From Candolleomyces eurysporus (taxonomy: Eukaryota > Basidiomycota > Agaricomycetes > Agaricales > Psathyrellaceae): a stretch of 14,766 nt of DNA. The translations under genes and the position numbers were made by a program. Each line of letters begins with the position of its first letter. Within the stretch, counting starts at the first letter, position 1. The stretch is taken from positions 1 to 14,766 of the forward strand of contig JANBPK010001711.1 in the NCBI GenBank assembly GCA_027579435.1, in the 5' to 3' direction. The notes below the pieces were generated by a model. The model was not told where the DNA came from. It worked only from the letters and a program-made list of their open reading frames with translations, and did not search any database. This document shows positions 1 through 8,085 of the stretch, piece by piece.

Positions 1-376
1 TGAATATGAAGCCGCCTGATTTCTGAACTTCTCTGGTAGTGCCGCCTGAGAGTCCTGACAGTTGCGTTGTAAAGGTATATGACTTTTCTCAAGCCGCTTC
101 AGTCGAGCCGCCTGACTTTTAGCACGGCGTCAACTAAAGTGGCTTCTCCTGGTCAGGGTATAATACAACTGGGGCGGCTTCAAGTTGACAGCCTCGAGTA
201 GCTTCAACTCTCGTGTCCCTAGAGTCGTAGTACTAACTCTTTTCCCTCTCAAGCCGCGTGAACCTTATCGATAGCGTAGTCATTCTTGTACTTAGAGACT
301 CAGACCGCGTCAACTTTATAGTTTATTATCGCGAAAATTGAACTTATATTCGCTAAAACAAACGCGGTCGTATCAC
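1..376. repeat. Short-repeat cluster replacing the pol gene
   Basis: No gene is visible here. Short GC-rich words recur in both orientations: GCCGCCTGA at 11-19, 41-49 and 107-115; AAGCCGC at 91-97 and 251-257; the opposite strand form GGCGGCTTCAAG at 173-184; and GCGTCAACT at 127-135 and 307-315. The retroelement reverse-transcriptase frame stops matching its family at about 376, exactly where this cluster begins. Clusters of short direct and inverted motifs are typical of subterminal regions of DNA transposons (CACTA, hAT and KDZ families are examples). My inference is that this is the right end of such an element inserted in pol; its other end lies outside the window. An ordinary deletion junction is the alternative. 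Confidence 0.4.
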
Positions 377-1222
377 CGGGATCAACGGTAGCGGGTAAGC
401 ATTTTTGATCGTCCATTCATTCAGGTATCGGTAGTCTTGTACTGGTCGTAACTTTCCATCCTTTTTCTTCACAAAGAAGAAAGGAGCTGCTTGTGGTGAT
501 TTGGACTTTCTTATATACTTCTTTTCTAGGTTCTCTTTGATGAATTTCCCTAATTCCTCGTCTTCTTTTGGCGATAACGGGTAATTTCTTCCTTTTCGGG
601 GAACGAATCCTTCCTTTAGTTCGATTTTGTGATCCCATGGTTTTGACTGGGGGAATCGGCTTGCTGTTTCTTCGCTAAAGATATCTAAGAATTCGTGGTA
701 TTCTTTCGGTATTTGATCTTCCAGTGGTCGAGATTCTTTCGGGGTCTGTTGTTCTGCCAATGTTTGTGAGGTGGTGGTTTTCGCCCTTATTTTCACTCTT
801 GGTTCTTCCCATGTTAAAGTCTTCTGTTTCCAGTCTATTTTCGGATTTTCTTTTTCTAGCCAGGGTAAGCCTAGAATTACATCTTGTTTTCCTATTCCTG
901 CGATTAGGAACGTGGTTCTTTTCTGTCGCCCATTGATCGTAGTTTTTCCTCTGGTGAAATGAGTTATTGTTCCTTCCTTGTTCGGCGTTCCGTCCACGTT
1001 ATAGGCTTTGATCGGTTCCTTAAGTTTGGTTGTTGGTAAGCGCCATTTCTTGATTAATTCTTTGTTGATAAAGATTCCTTCTGCTCCGCAGTCGATCAAG
1101 GCGGAGGTTTCCACGCTTCGTTGTTCTTTTCGATTCAAGGTAATCGGAATTATTAGTGATTTACTATTGGTAGATACATTCTGAACAACTAGAGTCCGAG
1201 ATGTTGACGTGGGNAACAACAT
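353..1222 (-). pseudogene. pol: Ty3/gypsy-like pol fragment: protease and N-terminal reverse transcriptase
   Basis: The 289-codon frame carries a retroviral-type aspartic protease. The active site is Asp-Cys-Gly-Ala at residues 44-47 after a hydrophobic strand, and the second conserved strand is VILGLPWL at about 115-122, followed by NPKIDW. Reverse transcriptase begins near residue 171 and shows the [15 protein letters not shown] block (254-268) and the YPLPLIP segment that follows it in this family. After residue 282 the similarity ends; the last seven or so residues are encoded by the foreign sequence at 353-376, so the polymerase active site, RNase H and integrase are missing. The frame follows gag in the same reading frame, separated by one TAA codon. 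The element cannot encode its own polymerase. The family assignment rests on order and motifs: gag, zinc knuckle, protease, RT. Confidence 0.9.
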
Positions 1223-1228
1223 CCGTAA

Positions 1229-2263
1229 TTAAAAATCCTTGGAGGCTTGCTCCATGAATTTATCGTACGATTCTTGGTCCATTTCGGCAGTAGCGCTTCT
1301 GATTTGTGACATTAGGGAGTCTACGGGGTCTTGGTTTGTACTTCTGATGTTTCGTTCCGTTGGTTTGGTTCCTCCTCTTCCTCGTTGGTTCCATCCCCCT
1401 CTCCCTCTTGGTGTCCAGGATCCTCTTCTGTTTCCTTGGGATCCTTCCGGTTTCTTTGGACATTCTCTCGCCATATGCCCCTTTTCTTCGCAGTAGAAGC
1501 ATTGTCCTCCTTTTCGAAGTTTTTCTCTTTTCTCGGTTGTCATGGCGTTGATGGTTCTTTCTCTTGGTTTCCCGAATCCTGCTAGTCGTCGATTTCGTCG
1601 ATTGATATTATCGAATCGAATCGCGGTGTTGATCCATTCTTCCAGGTTCGTCAGCGGTTTATCGGTTAGTTCAATTTGTCGAACCAGTTTGTCGTCCAGT
1701 ACTCCTTTGAGATATGATACCAGTAGCATGTCTCCTCGATCCGTGGACGCATCGTATTCTTCGCTTTCTGCCAGCTTCGGTTTCTTGGATAGTCCTGCTT
1801 TGTGGGTCAGGATTCGAAATTCCGCGATGACGTCTTCTGCCGATCGATTTTCTTGGTGAAGGATTTTGAGATCGTCTAAGGCATCTCCTTTTTCGTTTAC
1901 CGCTTTGAAATCTTTATCCATAGCTTTTACGAGATCTTCCCATGTTCCTAGGTTGATGTTTCCTTCTTCGTCGGTGTGGTCTTTGTAAAAGGCTGATTTC
2001 CATAAAGCGGCTTCTCCTTCTTGAAACTTTGATAGCGCGAAGGCTACTTTCTTCGCGTCGTTGTCATATATATGACTGTTGATTCCGAAGTATACTTTGT
2101 TGTCATCGATGAAGGTGGAGTATTCGGATCTTTTCCCCGTGAATGGCTTTGGTGGACTGATTTGAATTTCTTTACTGGATTTTCCTTCTCCTTCGGTCTT
2201 CATTGATTGGATTCGCGCTTCTAGTTCTTGGATTTGTTTTTTGAGGCTTTCTACTTCCGACAT
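1229..2263 (-). CDS. gag: Ty3/gypsy-like Gag with CCHC zinc knuckle
   Basis: This is the structural protein of an LTR retrotransposon, which packages the element RNA in virus-like particles. From the ATG at 2263 it reads 344 residues. Residues 1-22 form a heptad-like coiled coil; about 40-225 match the retrotransposon Gag/capsid fold, with tryptophan at 88 and 108 and the AEFRILTHKAGLS segment at 147-159. A single zinc knuckle has Cys255, Cys258, His263 and Cys268 (CX2CX4HX4C). Behind it lies an Arg/Gly-rich stretch at 279-298, probably RNA-binding. The coiled coil continues in frame upstream of the ATG to a stop at 2465-2467, so this start may be internal and the true Gag longer (see the next entry). 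The stop TAA at 1229-1231 is in the same frame as pol. It is intact within these limits. Confidence 0.9.
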   Translation of the reverse strand: MSEVESLKKQIQELEARIQSMKTEGEGKSSKEIQISPPKPFTGKRSEYSTFIDDNKVYFGINSHIYDNDAKKVAFALSKFQEGEAALWKSAFYKDHTDEEGNINLGTWEDLVKAMDKDFKAVNEKGDALDDLKILHQENRSAEDVIAEFRILTHKAGLSKKPKLAESEEYDASTDRGDMLLVSYLKGVLDDKLVRQIELTDKPLTNLEEWINTAIRFDNINRRNRRLAGFGKPRERTINAMTTEKREKLRKGGQCFYCEEKGHMARECPKKPEGSQGNRRGSWTPRGRGGWNQRGRGGTKPTERNIRSTNQDPVDSLMSQIRSATAEMDQESYDKFMEQASKDF

Positions 2264-3421
2264 GTTTGGTTTAGTTTCTTGGAGCTGTTCCTTGAGTTGG
2301 TTTCTTTCTCTTTCGAGTTGTAGAATTCTTCTTTCGTTCTGATTCTCGTTGGATTCCTTTTTTAGAAGCTCTTTCTGAAGTCTTCTCTTTTCTTGGTCTG
2401 CTTCNTTTTCCTTTAAGCTGCTCCGNTTTGTNAAATTCTTTTCTAGTTGTTCTTTTTTCTTCCGTTACTTTTGAATGTTCTTCGCTAAANTTTTTCTGCT
2501 AGATATTTGGTTAGTTCTTCGTGGGTTTTTCCTGCTACTTCCTGATTTTGCGGGGAAGTTTTCTTGAAGTTTTCTGGGAGGGGGTCTTCGTTCTGGACTT
2601 CTCGATATGGACAGGGTTGTTCCGAACAAAGGACGAGTTGTTTTTCGGTGGATAAATGGTGATCTTTGTAGTTGACTTTGTCAAACGCGTGTTGATCGTC
2701 GTCTCGGCACTTGTACTCGTCGAAGCTTCTTTTTCCTGCGTGAGTTTTGTTATATTGGTCACACGCTTCATAAGGTTCTTCCGGAGTTTCTTCTGTGGTC
2801 TTGACTCGGTTGGGACACGGTTGCTGTCTGCAGAATAGGGTCCTGCTTCCTTCGGCGTCTCTTGTTCTATTGACGTCTTCTGATCGATGCTTATGAAGGA
2901 GATGAACCTTTCCTTGACAGGGTGGATTCGCTAGTGGAATTTCTGGCGGTTTTGGGGTTGTGGAGGGGGTGTTTTTTGAAGAAGAACCGGATCCTTTTGG
3001 TCCTATTTTGACGGATATTGAGGATCTTCTGAATAGAAGATCGGTTGGTTTGAGAAGCTTGTTCTTCTGTTATGTCCGATCACTCTTGGTCAACTCCTAG
3101 GCTGCTGGTCTCGGAGTTGACGTCGACGTTCTCTTCGTCTGGAACTTCTGGTGGTACGAACGGTAGATTCGACGGCGAGTTGGAAAACGGTGTGTTGGTA
3201 TAGAACACCGGAGTACGTGGGTTGAGATATGCGACTGATTGATTGTACGTGGAGACTGTTGTACTGAAGAGTGGAATAAACAAGGGGGATCCAACCTCCT
3301 GTAAGTAGTACTGGATGTACAGTGTGGTGGGTGATAGATATCGGCACAAGCACACCAAGGCGGCGGTTGGAATAACCGTAGCCCGACCACCCTCGATCAA
3401 CTTCGGCATCCCACTCGGCAT
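2264..3421 (-). pseudogene. Probable broken N-terminal extension of Gag
   Basis: Upstream of the annotated Gag start the minus strand stays protein-like but switches frame. The Gag frame runs back to 2465-2467 as charged coiled coil. A one-base shift in the T-run at 2453-2458 and another at the N at 2490 lead into a frame open from 3069 to 2491 (193 codons, no ATG). That frame carries two similar Cys-x4-Cys-Pro motifs, at about 2812-2835 and 2606-2633, suggesting metal binding. Further up, a frame opens with ATG at 3421 and runs 113 codons to a TGA at 3080-3082. I see no known domain in these parts. Whether this is one ancient protein with indels and a stop, several proteins, or sequencing error around the N bases cannot be settled here. 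Protein-like composition and matching orientation are the only support. Confidence 0.45.
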
Positions 3422-3444
3422 ACTAGAAAAGGCAACCAGAATCT

Positions 3445-3863
3445 ATTAATAGTCACGGCGCGAGCGCAGCAGTGGCGCGGCGGCGCTTGGCGTATCCCAT
3501 ACCCCTCTTTTATCTCTTTATCTCTCTCTCTAGCTGGGGCCTGGACTCTCTTTATTTATAAATCTCGTGACACCTATTTATCATGCTCCGGTGATCGCGC
3601 GGCTCCAGATAGTATATATATTGGACTCTCTTAGCATAGTTTTTCCCCAGAGAATTACTGCTGTTTTATTTGTGTTTACTTTGCGTTTTGCAATCGACTG
3701 GATTTTGTGACTTTTATCTCGCGCNGCGTGATACTAAGTAAAGAAAGACCAAAGCTATAAAAGAAGTAACCTTAAGGTTAACTGTGTGATCATCGAGTAC
3801 TCCTCGATTACTTGGAATTAGTGTGCACAAGAGAGAGAATTAGTAAATTCTTAATACTCTACA
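3445..3863 (-). repeat. Probable LTR of the Ty3/gypsy-like element (approximate ends)
   Basis: This AT-rich non-coding segment lies directly before the ATG at 3421, where the 5-prime LTR should be. In element orientation it starts with TGTAGAGTATTAAG (ending at 3863) just after a G6 polypurine tract (3867-3872). It contains TATA-like TTTATAAATA near 3549-3562, a second TATA-like run near 3611-3620, and two copies of the word AAGAGAGTCCA downstream of these. A TGGTTGCC word near 3430-3437 could be the primer-binding site. The inner boundary is uncertain because no clear terminal CA abuts the candidate primer site. The partner LTR is not in the window, so the ends cannot be confirmed by comparison. 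Confidence 0.4.
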
Positions 3864-3866
3864 CTA

Positions 3867-3872
3867 CCCCCC
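3867..3872 (-). other. Polypurine tract next to the LTR
   Basis: Six G residues on the minus strand (within TATGGGGGGTAG) lie a few bases before the probable LTR start and about 40 nt after the stop of a short open frame. This is where plus-strand priming occurs in LTR elements, but it normally marks the 3-prime LTR. Finding it on the gag-distal side of this LTR implies that internal sequence flanks the LTR on both sides. Confidence 0.4.
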
Positions 3873-3913
3873 ATACTCGCACCCCCGATTTGGTGCGGCC
3901 CGACTACAAAGGT

Positions 3914-4066
3914 CTATACATACTGCTTACCTCGCACGGCTCGACTTAGAGTTGGTGTAGGTGTTAGGTTGTGTGTGTTAGTAGTCTCGCCATTCTCGAT
4001 CACTTCAACGTCTATCGCCCACTCCTGCTCCTGGAACAACAGAGAGAGATTATCACGAGATCTCAT
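3914..4066 (-). pseudogene. Short open frame, possible 3-prime end of a second retroelement copy
   Basis: Fifty codons run from ATG at 4066 to TAG at 3914-3916, preceded at once by an in-frame TAG that also fits an intron acceptor (CCTAG). The product is acidic in the middle and ends in a basic tail (SRAVRGKQYV). No domain is recognisable. A separate open stretch on the same strand at about 4208-4306 (residues LYPLEDEQQVVVE) is in another frame. Position, strand and the polypurine tract behind the stop make the C-terminal end of a decayed pol gene the best guess. It could equally be a chance frame. Confidence 0.25.
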
Positions 4067-4485
4067 CTAGGAACGGAGTGTCTCAACCTCAGTCTTGTCT
4101 TCATTTTTCCAGCTGCTAACATTGCTACCTACTGTGCTCCACCGCCGTAATTTGATTGAATCCGCAGCAAAACCTACCCCTGTTTACACCTCGTTACTCG
4201 GGAGGGCCGACGGCTTCACCACTTGGCAATAGAGAATGAGACAGGGGCTTCCACGACTACTTGCTGTTCATCTTCGAGCGGGTACAGTTCGGCACTTGTG
4301 TTCTTTCGATTCTATTGTGTACCAATCTAGGGTGGAAGCTGGCAATGATCAGGCTGGCCAATGATCGTCCCAGGGCATGCTAATTTTGCTACCTTGCTAT
4401 CTCCTGTTTTGTCTCCTTGCGTTAGGTCCTGTGCTCGTTGTGTACTATTTTACCTCAAGTCTCTCTTTATGACACGACTGAATTA

Positions 4486-5163
4486 CAGTATTCCATCACT
4501 CCTTGGGACACCGGAAGGTAATTTGGCAATTATACGACAAATAGGTACTCCTACACCACAAAACTTTGTATATAGGCCAGGTTACATTAAATATACAAGC
4601 TTGCAAAATTATAGAGAGATTGAATATCTGTAGCGTCTGCAATTGAGGAGAGGCCAAATGTCACGGATATCAGTCCTTGGGACACTTGTGACCGCGTGTG
4701 ACACAGCCTGAACTGCCACCTTGATCAGCCATCTTCGTCACGCGTCACCACCCTCATAGTCGCAGGCAGGGCTGTTTGCATGTCACCAACATGTCACGCT
4801 TTGCACCCCCAGTTTGCGACAATTATTTCTTCATGAGATCTTTGTGATTTCCTCTAATTTTTGGTCTGTGGATACCTTATTAGCCCTTCTTTGACATATA
4901 TTTTTAATTTTGCCTCAAGTCCCATCTGGCATGGGTCTAGGTCTCGAGCGCGTGTCATGATCTTCCGCAAACTTAGCTATTTCGGTGTAATCGTCACTTT
5001 GCCACACCTTCCGCCGCTCCAAAAAAATATAAATTTTGGTTATAAGATCTACTAGTATGCTACTAATGACGTGCCAATTTTTGTAGGATTTGGATGTGAT
5101 TTGACGGTGCAATGGCCAAGTGTCCCAAGGAGTGATGGTGTCCCAAGGAGTGATGGAACACTG
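4486..5163. mobile_element. Non-autonomous Tc1/mariner-like element (MITE-like)
   Basis: Terminal inverted repeats of 27 bp lie at 4486-4512 and 5137-5163 with one mismatch (fifth base A versus G). Both begin CAGT and are flanked by TA (4484-4485 and 5164-5165), the target duplication of the Tc1/mariner superfamily. The right end carries an exact 18-bp tandem duplication (5120-5137, 5138-5155). A second, inner inverted pair of 15 bp lies at 4674-4688 and 5117-5131 and shares the CCTTGGGACAC core of the terminal repeats. The 678-bp interior has no transposase-like frame, so it would have to be moved by a transposase encoded elsewhere. The near-identity of the repeats suggests a fairly recent insertion. 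Confidence 0.82.
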
Positions 5164-5273
5164 TAATCCTGCAAATTGTCAACTTTGTGAAAGTGAACCA
5201 GAAAATGCAAGTTGTTGATACAATATTAGAACATATAATAAAATACAGAGAATTATAGATACATAAGATGGAA

Positions 5274-5590
5274 TCATGGAATCGCTGAACATGCCCATCG
5301 CTCAAATAGCTGAGTAGCATCTGACTGGAACTCTGATCTGAGCTCTACTCGAGGATCAATTGAGGACATTCCCATCCCTTCGTCCTTCGACTTGAGACTC
5401 AAAATCAACGCAGAGAAACTTCGGTCTACAAGCGAAATCTCATGTGAATCGACAATGCTTTGGATAACGGACTGGAATAGCACTTACTCAGATCACCTGG
5501 AGCTGCAGCAAACCCGACACCCGCCCCCGAACTTGTGGGTGCAGCAGCCTCAGTGCTAGTGCAGAGTTGCAGTAAATAAACAAATATCAT
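5274..5590 (-). CDS. Candidate small two-exon gene, unknown function
   Basis: I do not recognise this gene. A good fungal intron, GTAAGT to CTTGTAG, spans 5426-5487 (62 nt). It joins exon 5488-5590 to exon 5274-5425 in frame, giving 84 residues from an ATG at 5590 with A at -3. The N-terminus MIFVYLLQLCTSTEA resembles a secretion signal, followed by an Ala/Gly-rich linker. The C-terminal part is charged, with the segment DPRVELRSEFQSDATQLFERW. It could be a small secreted protein or the last exons of a longer gene whose upstream exons (for instance the open frame at 5556-5747) I could not join convincingly. The downstream mariner-like element ends 110 bp past the stop. Chance splicing of noncoding DNA is possible. 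Confidence 0.35.
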
Positions 5591-5912
5591 CTTTCGAGGT
5601 GTCCAGGTCTGCCCAGATGGGCCATTCTATCATAACGTCAGATTCCGATGCCATAGTCTTCGGCGCCCAAAGTTTCTTTGAAGGCGACCTTTCTTCTAGC
5701 GCTGTACTCTCAGATTGATGTATCATGATATTTGAGCATCCTGTCATCGAAGCGTGAGGATGAAATAGCAGAGTTCGAGACTGATAGAATTGAAGGCAAG
5801 CTAGGTTTACCCAATCGTGCCTGCTGTTCTATGCTCTAGCAGCAGCTGGTGACTACTACCTCAGCCTACAGTGGGGGAAAGTTCATACCTCGGAGTTCAC
5901 AAGCCATTCCCT

Positions 5913-5937
5913 GCTTCAAGGGATTTGGAACACTGTA
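5913..5937. repeat. Possible isolated mariner-type terminal repeat
   Basis: The stretch ending GGAACACTG at 5927-5935, followed by TA, resembles the right end of the 4486-5163 element. GGAACACTGTAATC is identical in both, and the preceding bases (CAAGG versus CAAGGG) are related. No matching left repeat was found nearby, so it may be a relic end or a chance match. Confidence 0.25.
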
Positions 5938-5938
5938 A

Positions 5939-7129
5939 TCTTGCTACACATGCTTGGACCTGAAGGAAGACCACATCAAAGAGCTTCTGAGTCACTTTTA
6001 TAGAGTATCGCACAGCTCCGAAAAGATACTGTCTGAAAAGAATCTGTCTATTTCCTTCTACCAAGATGCTACAGCTCTACATAAACCCAACAACGTTGCC
6101 TTCCAAAGCAGGTGGGCTACCAAGCACTAGGACGTCGTCAACTGTCCAGAAACTAAAAATTCCAGTCTTGGTAGAGTCTAGTCACAAGGTCGAGCCCAAG
6201 TAGTTCACAGAAGGCGTTCGAGAATAACGTATGGGACGGGGCCCTGATGCTACTCCTATACTCAGTAAGCATGTTTCTCGGGGCTGAAGGCTCGAACCCA
6301 CATACTGCGTCCTTCATCAATTAGCTCGCTTTCTCGTACACAGATGACAGGACGGTCGGGACTATGCTTCGGAGAGTAGTATTACGAGAGTCCCAGCTGA
6401 AGACATGTGGGTCCCAACGTGTGTGCCCAGCCATTCGAAGGACGGGATCGCGGGAAATGTAATGTCCAGCGATGTTTCGAATTTGGGCTCTGCCAGTTTG
6501 GGTACCCAAGTTTATGGTAGACTGGAGGAAGGTGAAAAAGGGCGGGTAACGAAGAATCCCGGCGGCACAAGAGGCGAAAAGTGAAGGAGAACTCCCGCCC
6601 TTCAGTCATTGGCCTAGCGTAGATTGAATCCGATCATATCTATAGAGAATTTCCGAATAGGTTCACAGCTAGAAAGGTAATCCCAAGTTGATGTGGTGTA
6701 CTGGTCCCCTTCCTAGCGATAACCTCTTGAGGGTGGCAAGGCGGCCAAGGGGGAAAGCGAACGTCTGAATCGGGGTACGCGCGAAATGCGCGAACAAGAG
6801 AGAGGACAGGCTGGGTACTGCAGAATGGGACACAGGATGACATCGCTTAGCTATCCAATTCCCTATTTCTTCGTGGGGCTTATACATGGGGTTCCGAGGC
6901 TATTGGCTCAAACCTCTTCTGAGTCCTTCATGAGCACCATGACGCAAGGTCAGAACGCCTGCCAAAAACGGTGAGGAACTAAGGGGGAGCTCCGAGGGCA
7001 CGACCTTCACCTGAACCTGGGGCAGGTAATGTCGTGTGGTTAATCGAACGGCACGAAATGAAATATGAGGACGACCATGACCCAAGGACCGGCGATTATC
7101 TATTGGCCGGGAGCGAATACTAATAGGAT
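5939..7129. other. No recognisable gene
   Basis: Open frames here are short (up to about 75 codons), occur on both strands and show no known motif. A 63-codon plus-strand frame without ATG (5939-6130) and an opposing minus-strand frame broken by stops around 6077-6185 were considered and are not supported. No tRNA, rRNA or array structure was seen. Confidence 0.5.
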
Positions 7130-7295
7130 CTCCATTGGGATCCCACGAGGCAATTCACCGTCCTCGTTACGTTGGGGACAGTCCAGTCAGTATGCCAATC
7201 ACCTCGTGCGTTGTGGGAGGCGTGCGCGTGTCTTTTCCGACTGACTCCAATTGGTATGTACAATCTCAATTGCCTCGTGTGTGATCCAAATGGGT
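7130..7295. repeat. Imperfect inverted repeat
   Basis: CACGAGGCAATT at 7144-7155 is repeated exactly in inverted orientation at 7268-7279. Weaker similarity extends outward to about 7130 and 7295 (CCATTGGGATCC against GGATC-CAAATGG with small gaps). The 112-bp loop contains no gene. It could be a small decayed transposon, or paired protein-binding sites far upstream of the 8086 gene. Confidence 0.4.
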
Positions 7296-7299
7296 GCTC

Positions 7300-7852
7300 C
7301 CCCAATTCGTGATGACGACTGATGACGATCAAGCAATTGCCTGGGGATGATTGATCTCAATGGACTACTCAGGGACGAAACGGGAACGCGTAACGCGATT
7401 GCCCATTTTCAGCCTTGTAATGCATGACGCAGGGCTCATTGCTTAAACGAATTTACTCAGAAATTCGATTATTTTTCGCACCAAAAATCGATTCTGCCTT
7501 TGCCGCTGGTGGGCTGTAGCTGTAACTAAACAAGGATATAGTGATAGATTCTGCTCTTGTCATGGGTATGCAGGTATCAACGGTTAGGAAGGTGCGGCGA
7601 GGCGTTGCCTACTAATCCTGGAAATGAAACGCCTAACAGCTGGCCAACTGCCAAGTCCTACAGTGCGCAAAATGTAACGCCAAATCCCGTAGCATCTCTA
7701 CGGTCCGCTACAGTCCTTAACACTCCGAGAAGGTATTACGTACCAATTGGCGTCTATTGCATCGTGGAAGGTGTGTTCCCGGCTATTGCTCTAGGTCTGT
7801 CTGAAGATTTGTCAGGATCAGGTAGATTGTCCGCCACAATACCTCTCTCTTA
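7300..7852. other. Noncoding upstream region
   Basis: No convincing gene. There is a tandem 10-bp repeat GATGACGAct/GATGACGAtc at 7311-7330 and a short AT-rich hairpin around 7466-7492. A 98-codon frame at 7557-7853 lacks an ATG start and has no protein-like features. Confidence 0.45.
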
Positions 7853-7916
7853 AATGCAACGAATGTCATTAACATGCCTCAATGCAACGAAAGTCGTGTG
7901 ATTCTAGGTATATAAT
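7853..7916 (+). promoter_or_regulatory. Probable core promoter of the Tyr-rich protein gene
   Basis: TATATAAT at 7909-7916 lies 170 bp before the proposed ATG at 8086, leaving room for a 5-prime leader of about 140 nt. Just upstream, AATGCAACGAATGTC (7853-7867) is repeated as AATGCAACGAAAGTC (7881-7895), 14 of 15 bases alike and 28 bp apart. Such a pair may be a binding site for a regulator. No transcription start can be fixed from sequence alone. Confidence 0.4.
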
Positions 7917-8085
7917 GTCCCCGTTTCTTTAGTTAGTGCACGTCATCCTTCCGCCCTCGCTATTGAACGGCCTGGTTTGTCTATTCGCTCTCTGTTGCAC
8001 TTTTCTTGCTCACTTGGACTTACCGCTGTTCAATTAGCTCCGGTACCGGTCCAGCTAGACCAAGAAACCGACTCTAAAGCGAATC

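Noticed and set aside
4361..4633. Plus-strand 90-codon open frame
   Set aside because: It runs across the left end of the mariner-like element, so half of it is transposon DNA; no protein-like motif.
6077..6185. Minus-strand residues resembling the VDDxLxxG motif of copia-type reverse transcriptase
   Set aside because: The match is about ten residues, bounded by stops, lacks the preceding aromatic residue, and no other RT motif is nearby.
6284..6300. tRNA B-box-like GGCTCGAACCC
   Set aside because: Neither strand gives a T-arm stem, an A box or a cloverleaf at the right spacing.
7309..7330. GTGATGA words that could be snoRNA C boxes
   Set aside because: No D box CTGA follows within about 120 nt and no guide-like segment is evident.
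7557..7853. Plus-strand 98-codon open frame upstream of the TATA box
   Set aside because: It lacks an ATG start, has no domain and ends at the proposed promoter.
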